Positions 7,814-15,139 of a DNA stretch of 36,084 bases are shown here, in pieces. Every line of letters starts with the position of its first letter. Position 1 is the stretch's first letter. Both the position numbers and the translations under genes were made by a program. The notes beneath the pieces are model-generated. The model saw nothing but the letters and a program-made list of their open reading frames with translations. It did not search any database and was not told the DNA's origin. This stretch comes from an uncultured Erysipelotrichaceae bacterium (GTDB lineage Bacteria; Bacillota_I; Bacilli_A; Erysipelotrichales; Erysipelotrichaceae), in contig OMXA01000024.1 of assembly GCA_900314905.1 (NCBI GenBank), forward strand, positions 1 through 36,084, given 5' to 3'.

Positions 7814-9103
7814 ATGGCAGGATACGTAGTAGTCGGATGCCAGTGGGGAGACGAAGGAAAAGGAAAAGTCGTCGACCTGCTCGGCACCCATATGGACATG
7901 GTAGTCAGATTCCAGGGTGGCAATAATGCCGGTCACACGGTCGTAGTGGGAGACCAGAAGGTCATCCTGAGACTGCTGCCCTCAGGCATTCTTTCTCCTG
8001 AAGCACAATGCGTCATCGGTGCAGGCGTCGTCGTGGATCCATTCGTGCTCTTAAAGGAACTCGCTTCTCTCTCTGAAAAAGGATTCCGGATGCCGGAAGG
8101 ACATCTGATGATCAGCGACCGCGCTCATCTGCTCATGCCCTATCACCGCTATCTGGATGAACTCGAAGAAGCAGATGCCGGAGCCATGAAGATCGGCACC
8201 ACAAAGAACGGAATCGGTCCCTGCTATGCCGACAAATACAACCGGACCGGAATCCGGATGTGCGATTTCCGCGACCGCGAAGTATTCAACGAGAAGCTGA
8301 AATACATTCTCGAAAAGAAGAACCGCGAGATCGTCAAGCTCTACGGCGGCACTCCATTTGACTATGACGAGCTGGTGGCTCAGTTTGACGAACTCCGCAC
8401 GCAGATTGCTCCGATGATCTGCGATGCCGTAGATCTGGTCAATCGCGCACTTGATGAAGGAAAGAACGTCCTGTTTGAAGGTGCCCAGGCAAACATGCTC
8501 GATATCAACTACGGAACTTATCCGTATGTCACCTCTTCCTCCCCGACTGCGGCAGGTGTCTGCGAAGGTGCTGGCGTCAGCCCGAGAAAGCTGGACCGGA
8601 TCATCGGAATCTCGAAAGCCTACGCAACCAGAGTCGGCGAAGGCCCTTATGTCACGGAAGAATTCGGACCGATCGCAGAGGAATTACGGGCAAAAGGCGG
8701 AGAATACGGAGCCGTCACGGGCAGACCGAGAAGACTCGGCTGGATGGACCTGCCGGTTCTGAAACAGGCAGCCAGGATCAATGGACTGACTGATCTCGCA
8801 CTGACCAAGATCGATATTCTCACCGGTCTGGACAGAATCCCGGTATGTGTTGCCTATGACCTCGACGGCAGGCAGATCGATACCGTTCCTGCAAGCCTGA
8901 AAGACTACGGCCGCGCAAAACCGGTCTATCGGTATTTCGATGGCTGGAAAGAAGATCTCTCCGCGATCCGCAAGTATGAAGACCTGCCGGAAAACGCAAG
9001 AAAATACATCGAATTCATTCAGGAATACACCGGTGTCCCCATCTGCATGGTGAGTGTCAGCCCTGAACGCGATGCGGATATCATCCTGCGCAAGCTGATC
9101 TGA
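7814..9103 (+). CDS. purA: Adenylosuccinate synthetase
   Basis: PurA (429 aa, normal length) joins IMP and aspartate with GTP to form adenylosuccinate, the first step of the AMP branch. The glycine-rich P-loop GDEGKGK is at residues 12-18 with catalytic Asp13, the NNAGHT motif at 37-42 and the general-acid His in it. Later motifs include GTTKNGIGPCYADK (136-149), the family signature GAQANMLDINYGTYP and TGRPRR. The C-terminal GTP-binding end is complete. The ATG at 7814 has GGAGG at eight bases. The gene stands alone between a promoter with an inverted repeat and a strong terminator. purB for the next step is encoded at 17864, in a separate unit. Confidence 0.98.
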   Translation: MAGYVVVGCQWGDEGKGKVVDLLGTHMDMVVRFQGGNNAGHTVVVGDQKVILRLLPSGILSPEAQCVIGAGVVVDPFVLLKELASLSEKGFRMPEGHLMISDRAHLLMPYHRYLDELEEADAGAMKIGTTKNGIGPCYADKYNRTGIRMCDFRDREVFNEKLKYILEKKNREIVKLYGGTPFDYDELVAQFDELRTQIAPMICDAVDLVNRALDEGKNVLFEGAQANMLDINYGTYPYVTSSSPTAAGVCEGAGVSPRKLDRIIGISKAYATRVGEGPYVTEEFGPIAEELRAKGGEYGAVTGRPRRLGWMDLPVLKQAARINGLTDLALTKIDILTGLDRIPVCVAYDLDGRQIDTVPASLKDYGRAKPVYRYFDGWKEDLSAIRKYEDLPENARKYIEFIQEYTGVPICMVSVSPERDADIILRKLI

Positions 9104-9113
9104 ATCCCATCTC

Positions 9114-9173
9114 AAAAAAAGGATGCATCCCCGGAATATGGTTCTCCATACCCGGAAGGATGCATCTTTTCTT
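9114..9173. terminator. Strong terminator after purA, probably bidirectional
   Basis: AAAAGGATGCATCC (9117-9130) pairs with GGATGCATCTTTT (9158-9170, one base bulged), and an inner stem ATATGG/CCATA extends it. The A-run before and the T-run after mean it could stop transcription from either side: purA on plus and the GTPase gene ending at 9262 on minus. Bases 9174-9261 show nothing else. Confidence 0.85.
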
Positions 9174-9261
9174 GTGATTCATGAATCGCAATGGATCCGA
9201 AGCTATGCCTTGCTTTCCTCATCTCCCGCCAGGGAGCTAAGGTTCTCTATCAGGAACAGAT

Positions 9262-11739
9262 TCACTTTTCCAGGAACATCTGCTTCACTGACATCACTTC
9301 TGCTTCAAGCTGCCGGGCACTCATGCGCATTGCCCCCATCGCAAAGATGCTGTTCTGAATCAGGCCGTCAGACGAGGCAACGAGATAGTCATATTCTTCT
9401 GCGTGTTCATAGACTTCCCGCTCAATCCAGGCATCGGCGGTTTCATCCGCTCTGGTATAGACGATCGTCATCGTCCCTTTTTCGTAAGAAGAGCCGATGC
9501 TGTCCTTCTGCCGGTATCCGTCAAACACGAGAATCATCTTCATGCCGGCATATCCCTGCCAGCTGAAAAGTTCATCAATCAGCTTCTCGCGGGCAATCAT
9601 CAGATTCTCATGAGCAAGCTCCTTCAGGCTGTCCCATCCGAACAGCATATTGTAGCCATCGATGAGGATGCACTTTTCCTTTGAGACTGACGGCTTCGGT
9701 TTCCTGACCTTCTCCTCGACCCGCTGCGGCCGGTTCTTTTCCGGCTTCCGGTTGCGGCCGGACTCATTCTGCATGATCAGATTCAGTTCCTCATCGCTGA
9801 TCCGCATCGTCTCATGACGCATGCCTTCTGATTCGGACTTCTGCTTCAGCTGCAGGTGCATCTTAGCATCCGCTTCTCTCCAGGGCACATAAACCCCTGA
9901 ACCATGCACGCAGAAGATCGAACCGGCAGGATGGTCCGGATCATGTTCTGCATCATAGCCTGATTCCTGAATGATGGCCGTCTGATCCGGACTTTCCTCA
10001 TAGCCTGAGGATTCATAGGAGAACCTTCCTGATCCATGGGTATAGGAGCGGACCTCTTCTTCATAATTTCGAAGAAGTCTAAGAGGACCTTTCCCGGAAA
10101 CCTGACTGATTCCAGCCTTCAGCGATTCGGTCTTCGCATCGGCATGGCGCTGTTCGAGATCGAAGAGAGCTCTGGAAAGAGCAGCATCCGGGATTCTCAG
10201 GACAAAGGAAACATAGGGTTCCAGCACCAGATTATCTGCCTTCATCAGGGCCTGACGTACTGCCCTGAGGGCAGCTTCCCGGAAATCACCGCCTTCCGTA
10301 TGCTTCACGCTGCCTTTTGCGGCAATAAGAGAAATCTTCACATCCGTTAACGAGGAACAGGTCAGCACCCCTCTCAGATCTGAGGAAGCAAGTGCAGAAA
10401 GAATGGCATTCTGAAACACAGATGAAACTTCATCCGTGCTCATCAGACTTTCCAGGATAATTCCGCTGCCCCGTTTCAATGGAGAAAGGTGCAGATGTAC
10501 TTCTGCATAATGGCGAAGCGGTTCAAAATGTCCTGCTCCATCCGTCTCAGAGCGGATCGTTTCAAGATAGCGGATCTTTCCTTCTCCGAAAGAAACGGGA
10601 ATCCCGCTTCGCTCTGCGATCAGATGCGCCAGCACCTCCTGCTGGAGCCTGCCGCTGACCGGTACCCGGATCGTATCTCCTTCCATCGCAAACTGCAGTT
10701 CCGGATAATCCTTCTGCAGGGATCGGCATACGGAAAACAGCTGATTCAGATCCGTTCCGGAAGGAACTTCCAGCGCATAGGAAATCGAGGACTTCATCGT
10801 TTCCTTCCTCTGATCCGGTTCAAATCCATAGCCGGTTCCTGCTTCCGCAGATTCCGGCCCCATGACGGTCACGATCATGCCGGCGGAAGCCTCCTTCACC
10901 TGCACGGCTTCCTGCCCATTCATAATCCGGATCTGATCTGCTTTCTCTTCCTTGCTCAGGCGGTCTCTGACCTTCAGATTCCCGCCGGTAATCTTCATAT
11001 GAACAAGACGGTGCCCGTCTTTATCTCTGGAAATCCGGTAGACTCTGGCTCCGAACGAGTCCGGATAGACCGGTGCACGAAGATAGAGATCAATCTGATC
11101 GAGAAGATCGGCGATGCCTTCCTGCTTCAGCGCACTGCCGAACACGACTGGAGAAACAGAACCTCCAGATACCGCATTGCAGATCATCTCATCCGTGATT
11201 TCTCCGCCTGCACTGTATGTCTCCAGCATCTCATCGCTGCAGGTAGCCAGCAGCTCTGAAGCATCTTCAGAAGCAAGGTCGACCGCCCCAGGCAGATCTT
11301 TCTGCAGATCCGAAAGCAGCTTCTGTTTTTCAGGATGCGGAAGATCCATCTTGTTGAAGAAGACCAGAACCGGAATATGAGATTCCTTCAGGGCATGGAG
11401 AATGGTCTCCGTATGGGGCTGAATGCCTTCCGGTGCAGAGATCACGACAACCGCGGCGTCAAGAACTGCAAGTGCCCGTTCCATCTCAGCAGAGAAATCG
11501 ACATGGCCAGGCGTATCGATGACATAGCAGTCGGTATTCTTCCAGACAAAATGTGCCTCCTTATCATATATCGTGATGCCATGATTCCGTTCCAGCACAT
11601 CGTAATCCAGAAACGAGTCCTGATGATCGACTCTGCCTTTTCTCCGGATGGTTCCGGACTCATAGAGCATCGCTTCAATGCATGTAGTCTTGCCCGCATC
11701 GACATGGGCAAGAATTCCGATCGTAATTCTTCCTGACAT
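9262..11739 (-). CDS. TetM/EF-G-like translation GTPase fused to a C-terminal NYN (YacP-like) nuclease domain
   Basis: A large fusion (825 aa). The N-terminal 620 or so residues resemble ribosomal-protection GTPases (TetM/TetO, EF-G-like): G1 AHVDAGKT (11-18), NHGITI (52-57, TetM has QRGITI), DTPGH (75-79), NKMD (129-132), then EF-G-like domains. A basic linker (about 655-690) leads to a NYN/YacP domain (690-825) with the acidic residues of LIDGYN, LVFDGYR, ADETADAW and ASSDG. YacP-like proteins (Rae1) cut mRNA at the ribosome, so one protein may both engage a ribosome and cleave RNA; that is inference. The ATG at 11739 fixes the G1 distance. It lies just after a terminator; TAAAAT ends seven bases before the ATG and no well-spaced ribosome site exists, so the message may be leaderless. 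Tetracycline resistance should not be assumed. Confidence 0.87.
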   Translation of the reverse strand: MSGRITIGILAHVDAGKTTCIEAMLYESGTIRRKGRVDHQDSFLDYDVLERNHGITIYDKEAHFVWKNTDCYVIDTPGHVDFSAEMERALAVLDAAVVVISAPEGIQPHTETILHALKESHIPVLVFFNKMDLPHPEKQKLLSDLQKDLPGAVDLASEDASELLATCSDEMLETYSAGGEITDEMICNAVSGGSVSPVVFGSALKQEGIADLLDQIDLYLRAPVYPDSFGARVYRISRDKDGHRLVHMKITGGNLKVRDRLSKEEKADQIRIMNGQEAVQVKEASAGMIVTVMGPESAEAGTGYGFEPDQRKETMKSSISYALEVPSGTDLNQLFSVCRSLQKDYPELQFAMEGDTIRVPVSGRLQQEVLAHLIAERSGIPVSFGEGKIRYLETIRSETDGAGHFEPLRHYAEVHLHLSPLKRGSGIILESLMSTDEVSSVFQNAILSALASSDLRGVLTCSSLTDVKISLIAAKGSVKHTEGGDFREAALRAVRQALMKADNLVLEPYVSFVLRIPDAALSRALFDLEQRHADAKTESLKAGISQVSGKGPLRLLRNYEEEVRSYTHGSGRFSYESSGYEESPDQTAIIQESGYDAEHDPDHPAGSIFCVHGSGVYVPWREADAKMHLQLKQKSESEGMRHETMRISDEELNLIMQNESGRNRKPEKNRPQRVEEKVRKPKPSVSKEKCILIDGYNMLFGWDSLKELAHENLMIAREKLIDELFSWQGYAGMKMILVFDGYRQKDSIGSSYEKGTMTIVYTRADETADAWIEREVYEHAEEYDYLVASSDGLIQNSIFAMGAMRMSARQLEAEVMSVKQMFLEK

Positions 11740-11751
11740 AGCCTCTATTTT

Positions 11752-11785
11752 AAAAGAAAACCTCTGCAGATGCATGCCGCAGAGG
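11752..11785 (-). terminator. Rho-independent terminator after the MetE-like gene
   Basis: On minus, CCTCTGC (11785-11779) pairs with GCAGAGG (11767-11761) around an 11-base loop and is followed by TTTTCTTTT. It sits eight bases after the methyltransferase stop and only 12 bases before the start of the GTPase-NYN gene, so it separates the two unless read through. Confidence 0.85.
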
Positions 11786-11793
11786 TCCATGAT

Positions 11794-12912
11794 TCAATCA
11801 TTCCATACGCGTCTGGCAATCCGCTTCACGAGTTCAAGCTTCGCCCACTGCTGATCGGCAGTAAGCTTATTGCCGATTTCGCAGGAGGCGAATCCGCACT
11901 GCGGACTGAGACAGAGACGATCCAGCGGAAGATACCGCTCTGCCTGATGGATTCTGCGGATCACTGCATTCTCATCTTCCATCTGAGGAGCCTTTGTCGT
12001 GACAAGACCAAGCACGACCTTCTTTCCCTCTGACACTTCGGCAAGCGGTTCAAAACCTCCGGAACGGGAATCATCGTATTCCAGATAGAATGCATCGACA
12101 TTCTCTCTGGCAAACAGATACGCCGCAACGCTGTCATAAGCACCGGAATTCGCATAAGTAGAATGGAAATTGCCCCGGCAGACATGCGTATTGATCTTCA
12201 GATCTTCGGGCTTTGAGGCGATGACACGGTTATTGATCTCGAGATAGGTTTCCTTGATTTCGTCCAGTCCGCTGCCGCTTACCCCATAGTACCGGTCCGC
12301 ATGCGGATCTGCCAGCATGCCCCAGGTACAGTCATCGAACTGCAGATTCCGGCAGCCGGCATCATACAGCTGATGGATCACGGCCGTATAGCATGAAACA
12401 AGATCCTCGATCAGCTCTGCATCATTACCGTAATACTTCTTCGTATTCTCTTTTGCAAACGGCATGATCAGCTGCGCCAGAAACTGGGCAGGCGCAGGGA
12501 TGGTCTGCTTGGCAATCGTATTCTCATCTTCATACTGCTTCACGAAGCGATAATGATTCACGAATGGATGCTCTCCTTGAAGACCGAGCTTTCCGATGAG
12601 ATACGTATCATCGATCATGGCCTGTTCGCCATGGAACGGCAGTCCGTACTTTGCCGGACTGTGACCAATGCCTTCAAAGCCCCACATGAAATCCAGATGC
12701 CATGCAGAACGACGGAATTCGCCATCGGTGATCACATGATAGCCAAGTTCCTTCAGCTTGCTCACCAGTTCGCTGATGCATTCATTCTCGGTTTCCGTCA
12801 GCTGTTCTCTGGAGATGGTTCCCTTCGCAAATGCTTCTCTTGCCTGCTTCAGCCTGTAAGGTCTCAGGAAGCTTCCGACATAGTCATAATGAAACGGGGT
12901 AGTCAGTGTCAT
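11794..12912 (-). CDS. MetE-like (YxjG/YxjH-type) cobalamin-independent methyltransferase
   Basis: The protein (372 aa) corresponds to only the C-terminal, catalytic barrel of MetE, as in Bacillus YxjG/YxjH and archaeal core enzymes. These transfer a methyl group to homocysteine-type thiols to give methionine; the methyl donor for this short class is uncertain. The zinc site is visible as His243-x-Cys245 (THVCRG), Glu278 (YLEYD) and Cys339 (SPQCGF). ITDGEFRR (61-68) is the usual N-terminal motif. The ATG at 12912 has AAGGAG seven bases upstream, and the acetyltransferase gene stops one base before it, so the two are co-transcribed. A terminator follows. No S-box or T-box is seen upstream. Confidence 0.9.
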   Translation of the reverse strand: MTLTTPFHYDYVGSFLRPYRLKQAREAFAKGTISREQLTETENECISELVSKLKELGYHVITDGEFRRSAWHLDFMWGFEGIGHSPAKYGLPFHGEQAMIDDTYLIGKLGLQGEHPFVNHYRFVKQYEDENTIAKQTIPAPAQFLAQLIMPFAKENTKKYYGNDAELIEDLVSCYTAVIHQLYDAGCRNLQFDDCTWGMLADPHADRYYGVSGSGLDEIKETYLEINNRVIASKPEDLKINTHVCRGNFHSTYANSGAYDSVAAYLFARENVDAFYLEYDDSRSGGFEPLAEVSEGKKVVLGLVTTKAPQMEDENAVIRRIHQAERYLPLDRLCLSPQCGFASCEIGNKLTADQQWAKLELVKRIARRVWND

Positions 12913-12913
12913 T

Positions 12914-13399
12914 TCAGTTCTCCTTCTGTTCCAGAATCTGTTCCATCACGGTTTCCATCGGCTTCATGCCCATGGCTTCATAGAATTTCTGTGCATTGAT
13001 ATTCTTTGCCCATACATTCAGAGTGAGATTGTAGAAGCCCTGCGCAATCGCCCAGCTCCTGACATACTCGTAGAGCTGCTCGCCGACATGCATGCCCCGG
13101 CATTTCTCATCCACGCAGAGATCATCGATGAACAGGGTTGTGACATCCTTCATATTATTCGAATGGACCCGATGCTTCCGGATCGTCATGGCGTATCCGA
13201 GCACCTGATCCTCATCATTGACTGCACAGAATACAGGGGTATCCGGGTTCTGAAACATCGTCTTCAGCTCGTCCGGAGTGTATTTCACCGTATCAGGAAT
13301 AAAAAGATCGGGCCTTTCTTCGGCATGAATATTCAGAACCTGCACCAGCAGCTTTCCGATCGCCGGAATATCCTTTTCTTCAGCCATGCGTATCTTCAT
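12914..13399 (-). CDS. GNAT-family N-acetyltransferase
   Basis: The protein (161 aa) is a single GNAT domain that should transfer an acetyl group from acetyl-CoA to an amine. The N terminus MKIRMAEEKDIPAI is typical, and the acetyl-CoA site is in DDLCVDEKCRGMHVGEQL (R/QxxGxG/A written CRGMHVG), followed by LNVWAKNINAQKFYEAMGM, the usual last strand and helix. The ATG at 13399 has GGAGG at seven bases, and a TATAAT -10 lies at 13427-13422. The frame continues upstream to 13606 but would run into cutC. The substrate is unknown; sharing a transcript with the MetE-like gene is the only clue. Confidence 0.9.
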   Translation of the reverse strand: MKIRMAEEKDIPAIGKLLVQVLNIHAEERPDLFIPDTVKYTPDELKTMFQNPDTPVFCAVNDEDQVLGYAMTIRKHRVHSNNMKDVTTLFIDDLCVDEKCRGMHVGEQLYEYVRSWAIAQGFYNLTLNVWAKNINAQKFYEAMGMKPMETVMEQILEQKEN

Positions 13400-13421
13400 G
13401 AAAAAACCTCCGTTTCGATGA

Positions 13422-13450
13422 ATTATACTGGAGAAGAACATCGCTGAAAA
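13422..13450 (-). promoter_or_regulatory. Promoter of the acetyltransferase-methyltransferase operon
   Basis: On minus, TATAAT (13427-13422) is a perfect -10 and TTTTCA (13450-13445) stands 17 bases upstream as a partial -35. The predicted leader is about 15 bases and just includes the GGAGG site. The same 63-base gap must hold the promoter of cutC, for which no clear -35 is seen. Confidence 0.6.
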
Positions 13451-13462
13451 GAGAGGAACCCT

Positions 13463-14269
13463 ATGTTTGCACGCTGGAAAGTGGAAATCTGCTGCGGAAG
13501 TCTCCTGGACGTCATGACCGCTTCCAGATTTCCGATTGATCGGATTGAACTGAACTCTGCCCTGGAACTCGGCGGGCTGACCCCGACGATCGCAGAGCTC
13601 CGCCATGCCCGCAGCTGCACGGATCTGCCGATTGTATGCATGGACCGGCCGAGATCTGCCGGCTTCTGCTATGATTCTGCAGAACTCGAAGTCATGGCAG
13701 AGGATGCAGAGATTCTATTGGAGAATGGCGCGGACGGAATCGTGTTCGGCGCTCTGAATCCGGATCATACCGTCCATGAAGAGTTTGTCAGAACCATGAC
13801 CCGGAGAATTCATGAAGCCGGAAAGACTGCGGTATTCCATCGGGCCTTTGATGAAACGAGAGATCCCGATGAAGCCTGCCGCACGCTGATTGCCTGCGGG
13901 GTGGACCGGATCCTGACAAGCGGTCAGAAGGAAACGGTTCAGGAAGGTGCAGATCTGGTCCGCCATCTCATTGAAACCTATGGAGCTCAGATCGAGATTC
14001 TGCCTGGCTGCGGAATCCATGCAGACAATATCCGGGAAGTGCTTTCGAAAACCGGTTCGAATCAGTTCCATATGACCGCCAAGAGCATGCGCATGGATAC
14101 GTCTCCGTATGCCGCAGTCGATGCGAGGAATCTCAATGCAGTCTATCAGGCACTTGGCAGGATCCCGGAATCTCAGCACCTCGTCCTGACGGGCGAAGAT
14201 CAGGCAATGCTCGAGAATGACCGCTTTGAAGAGGAAGAAGAGCACTATGATGACGAAGAACGCCGCTGA
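13463..14269 (+). CDS. cutC: CutC-family protein
   Basis: The protein (268 aa) is a TIM-barrel member of the CutC family, historically linked to copper homeostasis, although the enzymatic role is not established. Family features visible: VEICCGS near the N terminus, RIELNSALELGGLTP (27-41), DGIVFGALN, FHRAFDETRDP, ILTSGQ, LPGCGI (usual PGGGI) and the late FHMTAKS (usual FH). GAGAGGA precedes the ATG at 13463. The last dozen residues are extremely acidic (EEEEEHYDDEE), an addition beyond the family's normal end. The MerR-family gene follows after 21 bases and could regulate the pair, which is inference. Confidence 0.9.
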   Translation: MFARWKVEICCGSLLDVMTASRFPIDRIELNSALELGGLTPTIAELRHARSCTDLPIVCMDRPRSAGFCYDSAELEVMAEDAEILLENGADGIVFGALNPDHTVHEEFVRTMTRRIHEAGKTAVFHRAFDETRDPDEACRTLIACGVDRILTSGQKETVQEGADLVRHLIETYGAQIEILPGCGIHADNIREVLSKTGSNQFHMTAKSMRMDTSPYAAVDARNLNAVYQALGRIPESQHLVLTGEDQAMLENDRFEEEEEHYDDEERR

Positions 14270-14274
14270 TCGTT

Positions 14275-14289
14275 CAGGAAGGATTCCTG
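14275..14289 (+). promoter_or_regulatory. Small inverted repeat covering the ribosome site of the MerR gene
   Basis: CAGGAA (14275-14280) and TTCCTG (14284-14289) form a perfect 6-base inverted repeat with the 3-base centre GGA, immediately before the ATG at 14291. It includes the only Shine-Dalgarno-like run, AGGAAGGA. As RNA the loop is tight, so it may limit translation, or as DNA it could be an operator. Confidence 0.35.
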
Positions 14290-14290
14290 C

Positions 14291-15106
14291 ATGAAGGTCC
14301 ATGACTTTGCCCTTCTGACTGGCATCAATGCAGAAACCATCCGTTCCTACCGGCTGAAAGGTCTGATTCATCCAGCCCGGGAGAAGAACGGATATTATGA
14401 CTATACGATCGCAGACTTCGTCGAGCTTGCCTATGTCCGGAAGATGCGGGAATTCCAGGTTCCGCTTCAGAATATTCAGCAGATCTATGAGGGATCCGGG
14501 AATGCACAGCTGATCGGAATCCTGGAAGAAGAAATCTCTGAGCTGAACCAGCAGATCGCGCAGCTGAAGAAACAGGTACGGTTCCTGGAACTGGAATGCC
14601 AGCATGTCTCGGAATCAGACTACCCTTCCAGCCAGGTTCAGGTCATGGAATCCACGGATGAGAAGATCGATTACTATGATCTGAAAGATATCCCGAAAGA
14701 ACTGCTGGACTCTGCAGGCAGGTACTATCTGACCCAGACTCCCGTCATCCGCATTCCGAAAGAGGTTCTGAACGGCCCGATCGAGGATCGCCGGATCCGG
14801 ATCCAGACTGGACTCGGCACGTATCTCTTCATGCTGGAAGAGCGTGGAATCCCGGTCAATGAACATGCGGTGATCATCCCGCATGGGAAATGTCTTTCGA
14901 TGATGGTCCTCATCAGCAACCTGGAAGAGATGGATCTTCTGCAGATCGCTCCGATGATGCAGTATGCAGAAGACCGCCATCTGAAATTTCTGTCAGACAC
15001 GACGGGATATCTTGCCAGAGTAGAACGAAGAGACGGAAAGATGCTGTACCATTTCCGGATCCGGGCATGCATTGAAATTCACGAGCGCACAAGAAAAGCA
15101 GGCTAG
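14291..15106 (+). CDS. MerR-family transcriptional regulator with a large C-terminal domain
   Basis: The protein (271 aa) opens with a MerR-type winged helix (residues 1-70): FALLTGINAETIRSYRLKGL, then YYDYTIADFVELAYVRKMREFQ split as usual by the wing. Residue 20 is Arg-Leu where most members have Tyr-x-x-Gly-Leu. A coiled-coil dimerisation helix covers about 73-103 (EEEISELNQQIAQLKKQ). The remaining 165 or so residues probably form an effector-binding domain of the GyrI-like or BmrR type, but I cannot assign a ligand. No metal-binding cysteine pattern is present, which argues against a metal sensor despite the adjacent cutC. It ends inside the loop of a terminator hairpin. Confidence 0.87.
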   Translation: MKVHDFALLTGINAETIRSYRLKGLIHPAREKNGYYDYTIADFVELAYVRKMREFQVPLQNIQQIYEGSGNAQLIGILEEEISELNQQIAQLKKQVRFLELECQHVSESDYPSSQVQVMESTDEKIDYYDLKDIPKELLDSAGRYYLTQTPVIRIPKEVLNGPIEDRRIRIQTGLGTYLFMLEERGIPVNEHAVIIPHGKCLSMMVLISNLEEMDLLQIAPMMQYAEDRHLKFLSDTTGYLARVERRDGKMLYHFRIRACIEIHERTRKAG

Positions 15107-15126
15107 AAAACCTGCTCTTCTTTTTA
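15094..15126. terminator. Bidirectional terminator between the MerR gene and the flavin reductase
   Basis: GAAAAGCAGG and CCTGCTCTTC pair across the loop CTAGAAAA and are followed by TTTTT on plus; on minus the stem is followed by TTTTCTTG. The stop codon of the MerR gene lies in the loop. It can serve both convergent genes. Confidence 0.8.
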
Positions 15127-15139
15127 ATCTGCTGTGAGA

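Noticed and set aside
9262-11739. Tetracycline resistance gene of the tetM/tetO type
   Set aside because: The GTPase part is divergent (NHGITI instead of QRGITI), the protein has a NYN domain that resistance proteins lack, and there is no tet leader peptide or mobile context.
13463-15106. Copper-responsive cutC/MerR (CueR) pair
   Set aside because: The MerR-family protein lacks the C-terminal cysteine metal site of CueR and is twice as long.
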